Source: an uncultured Candidatus Saccharibacteria bacterium (GTDB lineage: Bacteria; Patescibacteriota; Saccharimonadia; Saccharimonadales; Saccharimonadaceae). From it: 64,000 nucleotides of DNA. Position numbers and translations under genes: made by a program. Where the stretch lies: the NCBI GenBank assembly GCA_937898545.1, contig CALEJV010000003.1:248001-312000 (forward strand), read 5' to 3'. Of the stretch, positions 34,969-42,472 are shown piece after piece. The notes beneath the pieces were generated by a model. The model saw nothing but the letters and a program-made list of their open reading frames with translations, did not search any database and had not been told where the DNA came from. Position 1 is the stretch's first letter, and each line of letters starts with the position of its first letter.

Positions 34969-35862
34969 ATGTATGGATTATTATTGGTAGCCTGCGCTGG
35001 TGCCTTTGCCTTATGGCAGCAGCAATCAGTTGCCGAGACCACCTCACAATTACCAATGCGCCTCTCGGGCAAGCTTGATCGCCTGTGGGAGGTAGCTCAG
35101 GAATCACTCCGTGATCGTCGTTATCTCCGCGCCGAGAAGGCACTGCTCACGATCCTGCGGGTGGATGAGCGTAATGCAACCGCCTATAACCGCCTCGGTA
35201 TTTTATACGCCAAGCAGAAGGCATTTGATGATGCGATCGAGTGCTTTGAGATCGCTCAGAGTCTGGAGCCAAGTGCATCAAGCCTACACAACGTTGGCCT
35301 CATCTATTATGAAACCAAGCGCTACGACAAAGCTGCTCTCGCCTTTGAACAAGCACTGGCAATGGAGGACAAGCTGGCTGCGCGGCATATTGCCTATGCC
35401 AAGGTGCAGGAAAAGCTCGGCCATAGTAAGAAAATGCTAGAATCACTCGAGCGAGCTGCCAAGCTAGAGCCTGGCACTCAAACATATCAGCTCCTGGCCG
35501 AAGGCTACGAACGAGCTGGCGACCACAAAAAAGCTCAGCGCATCCGCGCCAAGATGCAGCCCCAGCCTACCTCTGCGCAATCACCGCAGCACCACCGAGC
35601 ACAACCAGAACCTCGCCAGCACCCCCAGCAACGCATTACTGTGCCGTCTCAGCAGGTAGAGCAACAACCTTCAACGGCGTATTACCATCCACCGGCTGCA
35701 TTGCCCGCTCCAGCAGCGTCACCAACGTATACCCAAGCACCTCCGCAGCCGCAGCCAAATGCCGCCTACAATCGACAGTCATCCACTGTTCATCCGCCAG
35801 CACGAGCTCCAATGCCCGCTAACCGCATCCAGCGCAGCGCACCACGCCGCATTACGATGTAG
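34969..35862 (+). CDS. membrane-anchored TPR protein
   Basis: 297 residues. A short hydrophobic N terminus (MYGLLLVACAGAFALW) anchors it. Three to four tetratricopeptide repeats follow (about 60-185; NRLGILYAKQKAFDDAIECF, HNVGLIYYETKRYDKAALAF, AEGYERAGDHKKAQRI). The last 110 residues are Pro/Gln-rich with no fold. TPRs mediate protein contacts; the partner is unknown. The start at 34969 is preferred over 34951, because TATACT sits between them. Confidence 0.8.
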   Translation: MYGLLLVACAGAFALWQQQSVAETTSQLPMRLSGKLDRLWEVAQESLRDRRYLRAEKALLTILRVDERNATAYNRLGILYAKQKAFDDAIECFEIAQSLEPSASSLHNVGLIYYETKRYDKAALAFEQALAMEDKLAARHIAYAKVQEKLGHSKKMLESLERAAKLEPGTQTYQLLAEGYERAGDHKKAQRIRAKMQPQPTSAQSPQHHRAQPEPRQHPQQRITVPSQQVEQQPSTAYYHPPAALPAPAASPTYTQAPPQPQPNAAYNRQSSTVHPPARAPMPANRIQRSAPRRITM

Positions 35863-35902
35863 CGTCAAACGGTAAAAGGTATAATAAGGGCTAAATACAA
35901 TC

Positions 35903-35933
35903 AATAAGGTAGCAATATGTATGCTGCCTTATT
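35903..35933 (+). terminator. terminator after the TPR gene
   Basis: AATAAGGTAGCA pairs with TGCTGCCTTATT (one G-U) around a 7-nt loop. It lies about 40 nt after the stop. The rest of the gap to 36105 shows no gene. Confidence 0.7.
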
Positions 35934-36104
35934 TACATTCTCAGGGCAAGGTTTCTCGCTGCGTAAGCCCTTTTGCTATTGATATATCACTATACTCACT
36001 ACACATACACACAATGACCACGCTTTCAGCATTGTTCTTACGACAGCCAATACAAAGAGTGGAATAAGCTCCTACCAATTTACAGCTACTGCATAACCGC
36101 AAGA

Positions 36105-36135
36105 ACAAAAAAGACCTCCTCCTTAAGAAAGTCTT
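36105..36135 (-). terminator. terminator of the tRNA-Tyr/Thr unit
   Basis: On the minus strand AAGACTTTCTT pairs with AGGAGGTCTT-type partner bases (11 pairs including G-U), with a 3-nt loop and a run of T. It lies 14 nt after tRNA-Thr(TGT). Confidence 0.75.
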
Positions 36136-36148
36136 CGCTATATACGTA

Positions 36149-36225
36149 TGGAGCCGCTTTACGGATTCGAACCGTAGACCTACTGTTTACAAAACAGTTG
36201 CTCTGACCAGCTGAGCTAAAGCGGC
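36149..36225 (-). tRNA. tRNA-Thr (anticodon TGT)
   Basis: Full cloverleaf on the minus strand: acceptor GCCGCTT/AAGCGGC, anticodon stem ACTGT/ACAGT with loop TTTGTAA, T-loop GTTCGAATC, and an encoded CCA. Reads ACA/ACG codons. It lies 5 nt after tRNA-Tyr in the same direction. Confidence 0.95.
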
Positions 36226-36230
36226 AGAAA

Positions 36231-36315
36231 TGGTACCGGAGGTAGGACTCGAACCTACGAAGCTAAAAAGCGGGAGATTTACAGTCTCCTGTCATTGCCA
36301 CTAGACGACTCCGGC
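36231..36315 (-). tRNA. tRNA-Tyr (anticodon GTA)
   Basis: Minus strand. Anticodon stem GGAGA/TCTCC with loop CTGTAAA, a long variable arm of about 14 nt typical of bacterial tRNA-Tyr, T-loop GTTCGAGTC and an encoded CCA. It is the first gene of a two-tRNA unit. Confidence 0.95.
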
Positions 36316-36442
36316 AAATAAAATGAACTAACTGTGAATCAGTATAGCAAATTTTTTGCCAATGTCAAAGTGCGAAAAACACAAATCACACAATCTCTTA
36401 CAATTATGCAACGTACCTCTGTTAATAAAAGGACTTTTGCGA

Positions 36443-36448
36443 TATACT
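36443..36448 (+). promoter_or_regulatory. -10 box of the gene at 36456, leaderless type
   Basis: TATACT ends 7 nt before ATG 36456; no Shine-Dalgarno. Confidence 0.55.
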
Positions 36449-36455
36449 GCACTCT

Positions 36456-37193
36456 ATGACAAAAAAGCATTTCGATCATATTCTCATTGCCGCTACGCTC
36501 GATAGGCCGCCACAGGCTCGTCACGTACGCGAAGATTACCAGCCAACCGAGTGGCCAATATCAGAGGAAGAGCTCCACAGGCACCCTCTTATACCACTTT
36601 TTCCGTCTCTTGTTGTGCGAAAGGATAGCGAGGTAGACACTAAACGGCGCGACAAAATAGCCAACCATGTCGAGCAACTTGCCCGTGACCTCACACCATT
36701 TACTGTGCAATGGGGTCGCGAGGTAGAGATGAGCAGGTCTGCAAAAAGCCCTCTCCATGCCAAAGAAATCACTCATGGCCGTGATAAAATCCTCGCCATC
36801 CGCAACGCACTTGGCAGTCTAGCTATGGAGCTAGAAATACTCCACAATGCGCCCAGCTCACTGCTATATGCTCAGTATAAGCCAGGTAACTCACTAATGT
36901 CGTCGACCATAAGAGAAAAACAAATCGACTTTATTAGCATATTTACTACTCGCTCCTACGATAAATCGAGTCCTCTCGGCGGTAGGCCTCGGTCAATCAC
37001 CCGGTGCGACTATCCACTTGGTCTATACTGTACTCCACGATCATCAATTGAGCCTTATAGAGACAATCATCCAATAACTGCAGCAGCAGCTTATGGCTTA
37101 GCCGAAGTTACACCTCCGCAGCGAGGCCGTCACCAAGTACCAGCCCCAACAGGTCGTGTCTATCGGCTACCACGTCACCGCCAACCAGTCTAA
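36456..37193 (+). CDS. hypothetical protein
   Basis: 245 residues, no membrane segment or signal peptide. Not recognised. The central part (about 70-130: NHVEQLARDLTPFTVQWG) has a faint look of a 2H phosphoesterase helix-strand unit, but the two HxT/S motifs that would confirm it are not found. The C terminus is basic and Pro/Arg-rich (RGRHQVPAP ... LPRHRQPV). It is single, flanked by tRNA genes, with a predicted leaderless message. Confidence 0.65.
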   Translation: MTKKHFDHILIAATLDRPPQARHVREDYQPTEWPISEEELHRHPLIPLFPSLVVRKDSEVDTKRRDKIANHVEQLARDLTPFTVQWGREVEMSRSAKSPLHAKEITHGRDKILAIRNALGSLAMELEILHNAPSSLLYAQYKPGNSLMSSTIREKQIDFISIFTTRSYDKSSPLGGRPRSITRCDYPLGLYCTPRSSIEPYRDNHPITAAAAYGLAEVTPPQRGRHQVPAPTGRVYRLPRHRQPV

Positions 37194-37293
37194 GTTCGTT
37201 TCTGATAGTGTGCAGCAAGGAAGGGGGCTTCTCGCCATATATTTCAGCGAGCGAAAAACATCCTCACTACCCTCACTATCGGTCAATAACAAA

Positions 37294-37317
37294 GATCACC
37301 CCAACAATGGGGTGATC
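37294..37317 (-). terminator. stem-loop after tRNA-Thr(GGT)
   Basis: A perfect 10-bp stem GATCACCCCA / TGGGGTGATC with a 4-nt loop. It is 15 nt past the 3' end of the tRNA on the minus strand, with a short T-rich stretch after it. Confidence 0.6.
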
Positions 37318-37331
37318 AACAAATTCAGCCA

Positions 37332-37407
37332 TGGAGCCACGATCGGGGCTTGAACCCGAGACCTCATCCTTACCATGGATGCGCTCTACCAACTGAGCTA
37401 TCGCGGC
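37332..37407 (-). tRNA. tRNA-Thr (anticodon GGT)
   Basis: Minus strand. Acceptor GCCGCGA/TCGTGGC (one G-U), anticodon stem CATCC/GGATG with loop ATGGTAA, T-loop GTTCAAGCC and encoded CCA. Reads ACC/ACU codons and is the second Thr tRNA here. Confidence 0.95.
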
Positions 37408-37649
37408 ATTACTTGGTATTCTACCATACGAGGTACGTACCAGCAAGCCTTACTGCTTTGGTTCTTGATGCGCTCGTTTTGCCAGCACACTCACCCTTTC
37501 TCTCCGCTGCTTCGTCTATAGAGCGTGCGAGGTTCTACCAGTGGTCAGCCTACCTCATATAACATCTATAACTAGGCTTTTTTGCGCTATACTCAATGTC
37601 GTAATCGGGGAGGTTATAGTACATGTATACATAATTCTCCTAGAATCCA

Positions 37650-37679
37650 TTGACAAATAGGGGCATTCGTGGCTACAAT
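37650..37679 (+). promoter_or_regulatory. promoter of the GT2-like gene
   Basis: TTGACA (37650-37655), 18-nt spacer, TACAAT (37674-37679). It gives a leader of about 95 nt ending in the Shine-Dalgarno AGAGGAG. The stretch from the tRNA (37407) to here holds no other gene. Confidence 0.75.
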
Positions 37680-37778
37680 ACATACTGTCTATCGTTATAG
37701 TAATCTCTTGTCGATAGAGTGTTTGTACGATAAAGTTTCGTGTTAGAATAAGAGTAACCATTAAATAAAGAGGAGTCT

Positions 37779-39530
37779 ATGGCAATGGCTGGTTTTATGC
37801 AGTGTATGGAAGTAATCGACAGGTATCGGTGGTGGGTCGGAGGGGTGATATTCCTCATGATCGTCCTGAGTTGGTGGCTTCGCGTGGTAAGTGCTCGCAA
37901 GAATAAAACCTACACTGCAACACTCCGCAAAAAATACGCGGTCTTGGTTGTTGCTGAGGATGAAGATCCTGAAGTATTCGAGAGCTGCCTCGCTAGCATC
38001 AAAGAGCATAGCAAGCCGACCCAGCTGCTTGTCTCGATCAACGATACGTCACACGCTCACCAGTCTCTCAGAGCGATCGCTAAAGAATACGCAACAACGG
38101 TGGTCGAGCAGCCTGAGATGATGAGCTATGATGCGCAGCTTGCCTCACTGATCGAAAAGGTGCGGCGTGTAAGTCTTGTGGTTGTCACAACTCCGCGTGC
38201 GCACTGGACACCATCGACCATCAACCTTCTCTTGCCCTTTGCCGAGCCAACTATTGGGCTCGTTAGTGGCCGCCAACAATACACTGGTGGAGCGACGCTC
38301 TCTCAGCGAATCGGCAGTTGGCTGCTCGATATGCAGCAGCGTGTTATTTTGCCCATGCAGAGCCGCCACGGCCAAGCCTATGCCATCACAAGCGACACCT
38401 TTGCCATCCGGCTTGAGCTACTCAAGCAATTTACTCAGAGCGATGCAACAGCGCAGCCATGTGCCGCCCATCATCCATCAAGCATTGCCCTGTCTCTGTC
38501 TGCACACTACCACGCAGCCTACCAGCACAGTGCTCTCACGCAGATCAACCATCCAGCAGAACTCTACCGGATTGCAAGCAGCTACACCCAACTGAGCCGT
38601 GCTGCCTATTGGCAACTCTGGCATCAGCACGCACGTATCCGGCAGGCAGGGCCACTTGTCTGGCTCACACACATTGGCTTTTGCTTTGCGAGTTTGCTTT
38701 ATCTTGGGGCGCTGATCGTACTCTGCAGCACGCTCGTCAACAACCTATACAGCACTCTGACTGGAACAGCGACTACCGCAACGCTCTGGAGTAGTGTAAC
38801 GATCCTTGGGCTCGTGCTTGGTTGGCTTGTGTGGCAAGTGGTACGTAACATTCCACACCTTAAGCATCACCCACGCGACCTATGGCTCCTGCCACTCTAT
38901 CTCCCGATCACTGGTAGCCTCGCGCTCACGAGCAAACTATGGGCACTCATTACGCTCTCTCGCCATCACGCACCCGCTCCATCGAGCGCACTTCGTCAAT
39001 ATGCAACTGGTCTCGCGGCAATTGTCCTGCTGCTCATTACAGTGCCACTCGCATATGTCGTGGCAATGATCCCAGCTCAGCAACCACAAGAAGCTCCGCA
39101 CCGCCCTGCACAAACTGCTCCACGGCCGCAGCAGCAACGTGATAATCGCGGCAAGACAGACAAGAAGCAGGCTAATCGTCCAGCAACCACCTCTGGTCAA
39201 TCGCAACACACTCCAGCTCATTCTGAGAAGAAGAACCAGACTACCACACCAGAGCAAAAGCCAATTATACTAACCGCCCAAGATGGCGACTCCCAGTCGC
39301 TTGTGGCACGGCGCTTCATCAAGAGTCATCATCAAGCTCAGCAGCTTAATCCTGCGCAGGCTGCATATGCCGAGAATCGCTTGGTAGCCTTAATGGGGCA
39401 GCGTGATGACATTGACAGCGGCGAGACCTTTACGGTGAGTAATTCGCAGCTTGCTACGGTTGTTGCCGAGGCCCAAGCGCTCAGTGCTGACGAACAGGCT
39501 AACTGGGCAGCCTATACTGCTACCGAATAG
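37779..39530 (+). CDS. degenerate GT2-like membrane protein with C-terminal LysM-like domain
   Basis: 583 residues. One N-terminal membrane segment (about 18-37), then a domain aligned by eye with processive GT2 enzymes such as hyaluronan synthase: VFESCLASI, SINDTSHAHQ, LVVVTTPRAHWTP, PTIGLVSGRQ. The catalytic aspartates are missing: the DDxS site reads NDTS and the DxD site reads TPRAH. About four further membrane segments follow (about 290-430), then a Pro/Gln-rich linker and a C-terminal domain (about 500-583; DGDSQSLVARRF ... NWAAYT) resembling LysM-like modules. It probably binds the envelope rather than making polymer. Confidence 0.6.
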   Translation: MAMAGFMQCMEVIDRYRWWVGGVIFLMIVLSWWLRVVSARKNKTYTATLRKKYAVLVVAEDEDPEVFESCLASIKEHSKPTQLLVSINDTSHAHQSLRAIAKEYATTVVEQPEMMSYDAQLASLIEKVRRVSLVVVTTPRAHWTPSTINLLLPFAEPTIGLVSGRQQYTGGATLSQRIGSWLLDMQQRVILPMQSRHGQAYAITSDTFAIRLELLKQFTQSDATAQPCAAHHPSSIALSLSAHYHAAYQHSALTQINHPAELYRIASSYTQLSRAAYWQLWHQHARIRQAGPLVWLTHIGFCFASLLYLGALIVLCSTLVNNLYSTLTGTATTATLWSSVTILGLVLGWLVWQVVRNIPHLKHHPRDLWLLPLYLPITGSLALTSKLWALITLSRHHAPAPSSALRQYATGLAAIVLLLITVPLAYVVAMIPAQQPQEAPHRPAQTAPRPQQQRDNRGKTDKKQANRPATTSGQSQHTPAHSEKKNQTTTPEQKPIILTAQDGDSQSLVARRFIKSHHQAQQLNPAQAAYAENRLVALMGQRDDIDSGETFTVSNSQLATVVAEAQALSADEQANWAAYTATE

Positions 39531-39613
39531 CAAATCCTCATCGCCACTAGCATTACACCGTGGGCTATGCTATAATCAACCAAGATGTTTTATAAAATCT
39601 AACGAGTAAAGAA

Positions 39614-39823
39614 ATGGCAAAGAAGAACAATACAAAGCGAAAGATTATTGCTCTTGTGAGCAATCTCACCAAACACCGTACCTACGTAACACGTAAGAAC
39701 ACGATGAACACTCCAGATAAGCTTGTTCTGCGCAAGTATGACCCAATCGCTCGCCGGCACGCTACCTACACTGAGACGAAGAAATCGCTCGGCCGTAACG
39801 AAGTCAAGCCGCGCAAAGGCTAG
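39614..39823 (+). CDS. rpmG: 50S ribosomal protein L33, zinc-free form
   Basis: 69 residues, slightly longer than usual. TYVTRKNTMNTPDKLVLRKYDP is the L33 core. Both CxxC pairs are gone: SNLTKHR and DPIARR stand where cysteines lie in the zinc-binding form. A TATAAT near 39572 gives a leader of about 35 nt. It is a single-gene unit with its own terminator. Confidence 0.9.
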   Translation: MAKKNNTKRKIIALVSNLTKHRTYVTRKNTMNTPDKLVLRKYDPIARRHATYTETKKSLGRNEVKPRKG

Positions 39824-39842
39824 TCTTACCGCAATAACAATC

Positions 39843-39875
39843 AAAAACAGCATTCACTCACGAATGCTGTTTTTT
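39843..39875 (+). terminator. rpmG terminator
   Basis: AAAAACAGCATTC / GAATGCTGTTTTTT, 13-bp stem with a 6-nt loop and a T-run, 19 nt after the stop. Confidence 0.92.
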
Positions 39876-40003
39876 GCGGTAGCGATCAATTGCGAGAGTT
39901 AGTATAGCGCAAGCGACAGGCTTTAAGCAGTATTACTTCTTACTGTATTTTTAAAAGATAGAAGAGGGGAGGGTATGGAAACCATCAATCTCAGCACCTA
40001 AGG

Positions 40004-40750
40004 CTATCTATGGCGATAACCCTGGCGGACAGTGGTATGGCGCTCAGCCTGCGCAGCGGCAAGTTGCTCGGCGAATACATCAAATGTCGCTGCCATCCAT
40101 AGACCATCAGAGACCATCCGGTCAAGCAGCGCCATCGTCGGTGTTGCCATAGCAGCATAGACATAGAGGACACCACTCGAGATCTCAATACTAAGATCAT
40201 CGAAATGCGATGCTATCACTGTTGCTACGTCTGGTGTGAGGTAGCGCTCTATCTCAACCGCTCGCCCAAGCTCACCATACACCGTGTATTTCTGCATAAA
40301 TTCTTCTGGCTGCGGCCCAAACATCCCGAGCCGGAGTGGCTGCAGTTTGTAGCTGGGGTAGCTAGCTATCTTGCCTTGCCGACCGATGAACATATACGGC
40401 ACGTCGCGACGTGTGTACATATCTACTGCAGCAATTAGCCACTGTTGGGGCGAAGGCTTGGGGCTATTGGCAATCCGCACCATATCTCGCCGCGACACGA
40501 GCGTGACATTATAGCCGCGAATATTACCCACGCTATAGTGCCGATCGCGATGAGTGGTCGACATAGTGTAGCCGCGGATTGGGTGGTAGTCATCGTCTCG
40601 CGGGTTGATTGTCCCAAAATAAACTAAACCAGCTTGCTCGGCAAACTGCTGCACCGTCTTGCGCGCTACTGAACGCTCTGCAAAAGCCGCTGGCGAAACC
40701 TGCCGCACAGCACGCTTAACGCGGTGGGTAATGGCATCATGAGCTGACAT
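40004..40750 (-). CDS. hypothetical protein, soluble
   Basis: 248 residues, no membrane segment. Not assigned to a family. Visible blocks: an N-terminal basic helix, LVYFGTINPRDDDYHPIRGY, GYNVTLVSRRDM, MFIGRQGKI, and a C-terminal helix rich in Ala and Met. A TATACT on the minus strand (complement of 40757-40762) is 6 nt before the ATG, so the message is probably leaderless. It stands alone between rpmG and tRNA-Trp. Confidence 0.7.
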   Translation of the reverse strand: MSAHDAITHRVKRAVRQVSPAAFAERSVARKTVQQFAEQAGLVYFGTINPRDDDYHPIRGYTMSTTHRDRHYSVGNIRGYNVTLVSRRDMVRIANSPKPSPQQWLIAAVDMYTRRDVPYMFIGRQGKIASYPSYKLQPLRLGMFGPQPEEFMQKYTVYGELGRAVEIERYLTPDVATVIASHFDDLSIEISSGVLYVYAAMATPTMALLDRMVSDGLWMAATFDVFAEQLAAAQAERHTTVRQGYRHR

Positions 40751-40776
40751 AACTCCAGTATATCACTCCTTTAGGC

Positions 40777-40801
40777 AAAAAATACCTCCGTCAGGGAGGT
40801 T
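40777..40801 (-). terminator. tRNA-Trp terminator
   Basis: On the minus strand CCTCC pairs with GGAGG, followed by TATTTTTT. It starts 12 nt after the tRNA. Confidence 0.75.
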
Positions 40802-40812
40802 GGATACTATTG

Positions 40813-40887
40813 TGGCAGGGGCATGAGGAATCGAACCTCAATCTACGGTTTTGGAGACCGTTATACTAGCCGTTGTACTATGCCCCT
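40813..40887 (-). tRNA. tRNA-Trp (anticodon CCA)
   Basis: Minus strand. Acceptor AGGGGCA/TGCCCCT with discriminator G, anticodon stem ACGGT/ACCGT, loop CTCCAAA, T-loop GTTCGATTC, encoded CCA. Only CCA (not TCA) is seen, in line with UGA being stop. Confidence 0.95.
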
Positions 40888-40999
40888 CTGTACTGTCTCC
40901 AGTATATCAAATCTATAGCCAAACCGGAAGAACTTTATATGGTAAAGCGAATATTGATTTGGTTTATGCTAAAAATCCCTCGCACCACGCGGAGTCTGC

Positions 41000-41005
41000 T
41001 ATAAT
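41000..41005 (+). promoter_or_regulatory. -10 box of the P-loop kinase gene, leaderless type
   Basis: TATAAT, 7 nt before ATG 41013. No Shine-Dalgarno. Confidence 0.6.
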
Positions 41006-41012
41006 AAAATAC

Positions 41013-41675
41013 ATGCAACCAACGCCTCCAGTTCGGCCCTTTGCAATACTCATGGTTGGCTTGCCCGGTAGCGGCAAGACATTTTTTGCCGCTCAGTTTG
41101 CCAAGGCCTTTGGCTCACCCTTTATTGATATTAACGAGCTCTCGGGCTACTGCCAAGACGATGCAGCCGCGGCAGTAGTAGGGAAGACATTTTTGCAAGA
41201 GATTGCTAAAACCAAGCAACCCTTTTTATACGAAGGCGATAGCAACACCCGGGCTCGCCGAAGCGAGTTCGTCCGCTGGGCACGGAGTGAAGGCTATCGA
41301 CCAGTGATCATTTGGGTCCAAACAGATGTAACGACAGCCCGTAGCCGAAGTGTCAAGAACCAGCGACTCTCACGCGAGGCGTTTGATTACTATGTGCGGC
41401 GCTTTAGCGAGCCAAACGCGGGCGAACTCTATTTTGTCATCAGTGGCAAGCACCCGTATTCATCACAGTCCCGGGCTGCCCTGACCTTCTTAAAGCAAAT
41501 CGGTCAACAGACTGAAGACGAAGCTCTGCCGAGCAAAGCACCAGCCACAACTCCACCAGTAGCAAAGCAGCGCACTCAAGTGCCACCACCAACACCAGCC
41601 AGCCACTCAATGCGCGCTATGTCGAGCACCCCACGGCGAGGACAAATTCGCTCGACACGCTACATTGTACAATAA
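41013..41675 (+). CDS. P-loop kinase (AAA_33/zeta-like)
   Basis: 220 residues. Walker A GLPGSGKTFFA at about residues 17-27, a DIN/GYCQDD substrate region, ACID pair FLYEGDSNTRARR, and a lid helix with Arg residues (TTARSRSVKNQRLSREAF). This resembles small nucleotide or metabolite kinases of the AAA_33 group and zeta-toxin-like folds; the substrate is not clear. The last 55 residues are Pro/Arg-rich and unstructured. The start at 41013 is set by TATAAT 7 nt upstream; an upstream frame that runs into tRNA-Trp is not used. Confidence 0.75.
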   Translation: MQPTPPVRPFAILMVGLPGSGKTFFAAQFAKAFGSPFIDINELSGYCQDDAAAAVVGKTFLQEIAKTKQPFLYEGDSNTRARRSEFVRWARSEGYRPVIIWVQTDVTTARSRSVKNQRLSREAFDYYVRRFSEPNAGELYFVISGKHPYSSQSRAALTFLKQIGQQTEDEALPSKAPATTPPVAKQRTQVPPPTPASHSMRAMSSTPRRGQIRSTRYIVQ

Positions 41676-41712
41676 AATAACATCTTGGCTAAAAGGAGGG
41701 AGGCTTTTATCT

Positions 41713-42411
41713 ATGTCTTCTACGCTCCACGACGATGAGTTTGGCGATATCGCTATTAAGCGCAGCGCCAAGGCGCGTTCCATCACAATACGACTCGCGC
41801 CAAATGGCCAGCTCTATGCCAGCGCCCCACGGCACGCACCACTCTTTCTCGTTCGCCACAGCATTGTCACCAACCGCCAAGCACTCCGCCAGCTCCTGCA
41901 CCAGCACGCGGTACATATTTATCAAGATGGAGAGACAATTGGTAAACATCACTCAATCGCTATCATCCGCACACAAATGGTCAATCGGCCCACTGTGCGC
42001 ATCGCAAGGCAAAAGCTGCTCGTCTCTCTCCCGCCAGAGCACACCATAGACGAGCCAGCCGTTCAGTGCGCTATCCGACGAGAAGTTGCAACCATCTTGC
42101 GCCGCGAGGCCAAAACCTACTTGCCACAGCGCCTCCACGAGCTTGCTGCACACACTAACTCAACCTACCAGCGTATTCGCTTCAGCCATGCAAGTACTCG
42201 ATGGGGAAGCTGCAGCAGCACAGGCACAATTAGCCTTAATATTGCGCTCATGAAACTCCCCGATGAGCTAATTGATTATGTTTTGATCCACGAGCTCTGC
42301 CACACTCACCACATGAATCACTCGTCAGCCTTTTGGGGACTGGTAGAGCGGCATGATCCTCACTACCGATCACACCGGCAGCGGCTTAAGCACGAAACAC
42401 CAATGATATAG
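41713..42411 (+). CDS. YgjP-like (DUF45) zinc metallopeptidase
   Basis: 232 residues. ALMKLPDELIDYVLIHELCHTHHMNHSSAFW holds the HELxH zinc motif with a downstream Glu and His, and the RWGSCSSTGTISLN block is diagnostic for the YgjP/DUF45 family. It is cytosolic and its substrate unknown. AAGGAGGGAGG lies about 10 nt before ATG 41713. It follows the kinase by 37 nt and may be co-transcribed. It shows that the organism still uses zinc in catalytic sites. Confidence 0.88.
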   Translation: MSSTLHDDEFGDIAIKRSAKARSITIRLAPNGQLYASAPRHAPLFLVRHSIVTNRQALRQLLHQHAVHIYQDGETIGKHHSIAIIRTQMVNRPTVRIARQKLLVSLPPEHTIDEPAVQCAIRREVATILRREAKTYLPQRLHELAAHTNSTYQRIRFSHASTRWGSCSSTGTISLNIALMKLPDELIDYVLIHELCHTHHMNHSSAFWGLVERHDPHYRSHRQRLKHETPMI

Positions 42412-42436
42412 CATAAGCAAATATCACACAAAACGC

Positions 42437-42466
42437 TTGTGCCTACCGTCATACTCCAGGTATACT
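42437..42466 (+). promoter_or_regulatory. promoter of the histidine kinase, leaderless GTG
   Basis: TTGTGC (42437-42442), 18-nt spacer, TATACT (42461-42466), then 6 nt to GTG 42473. Confidence 0.6.
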
Positions 42467-42472
42467 AGAAGC

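Noticed and set aside
36456..37193. 2'-5' RNA ligase (2H phosphoesterase) for the gene at 36456
   Set aside because: One helix-strand unit is suggestive, but the two HxT/S motifs are missing, so the gene stays unassigned.
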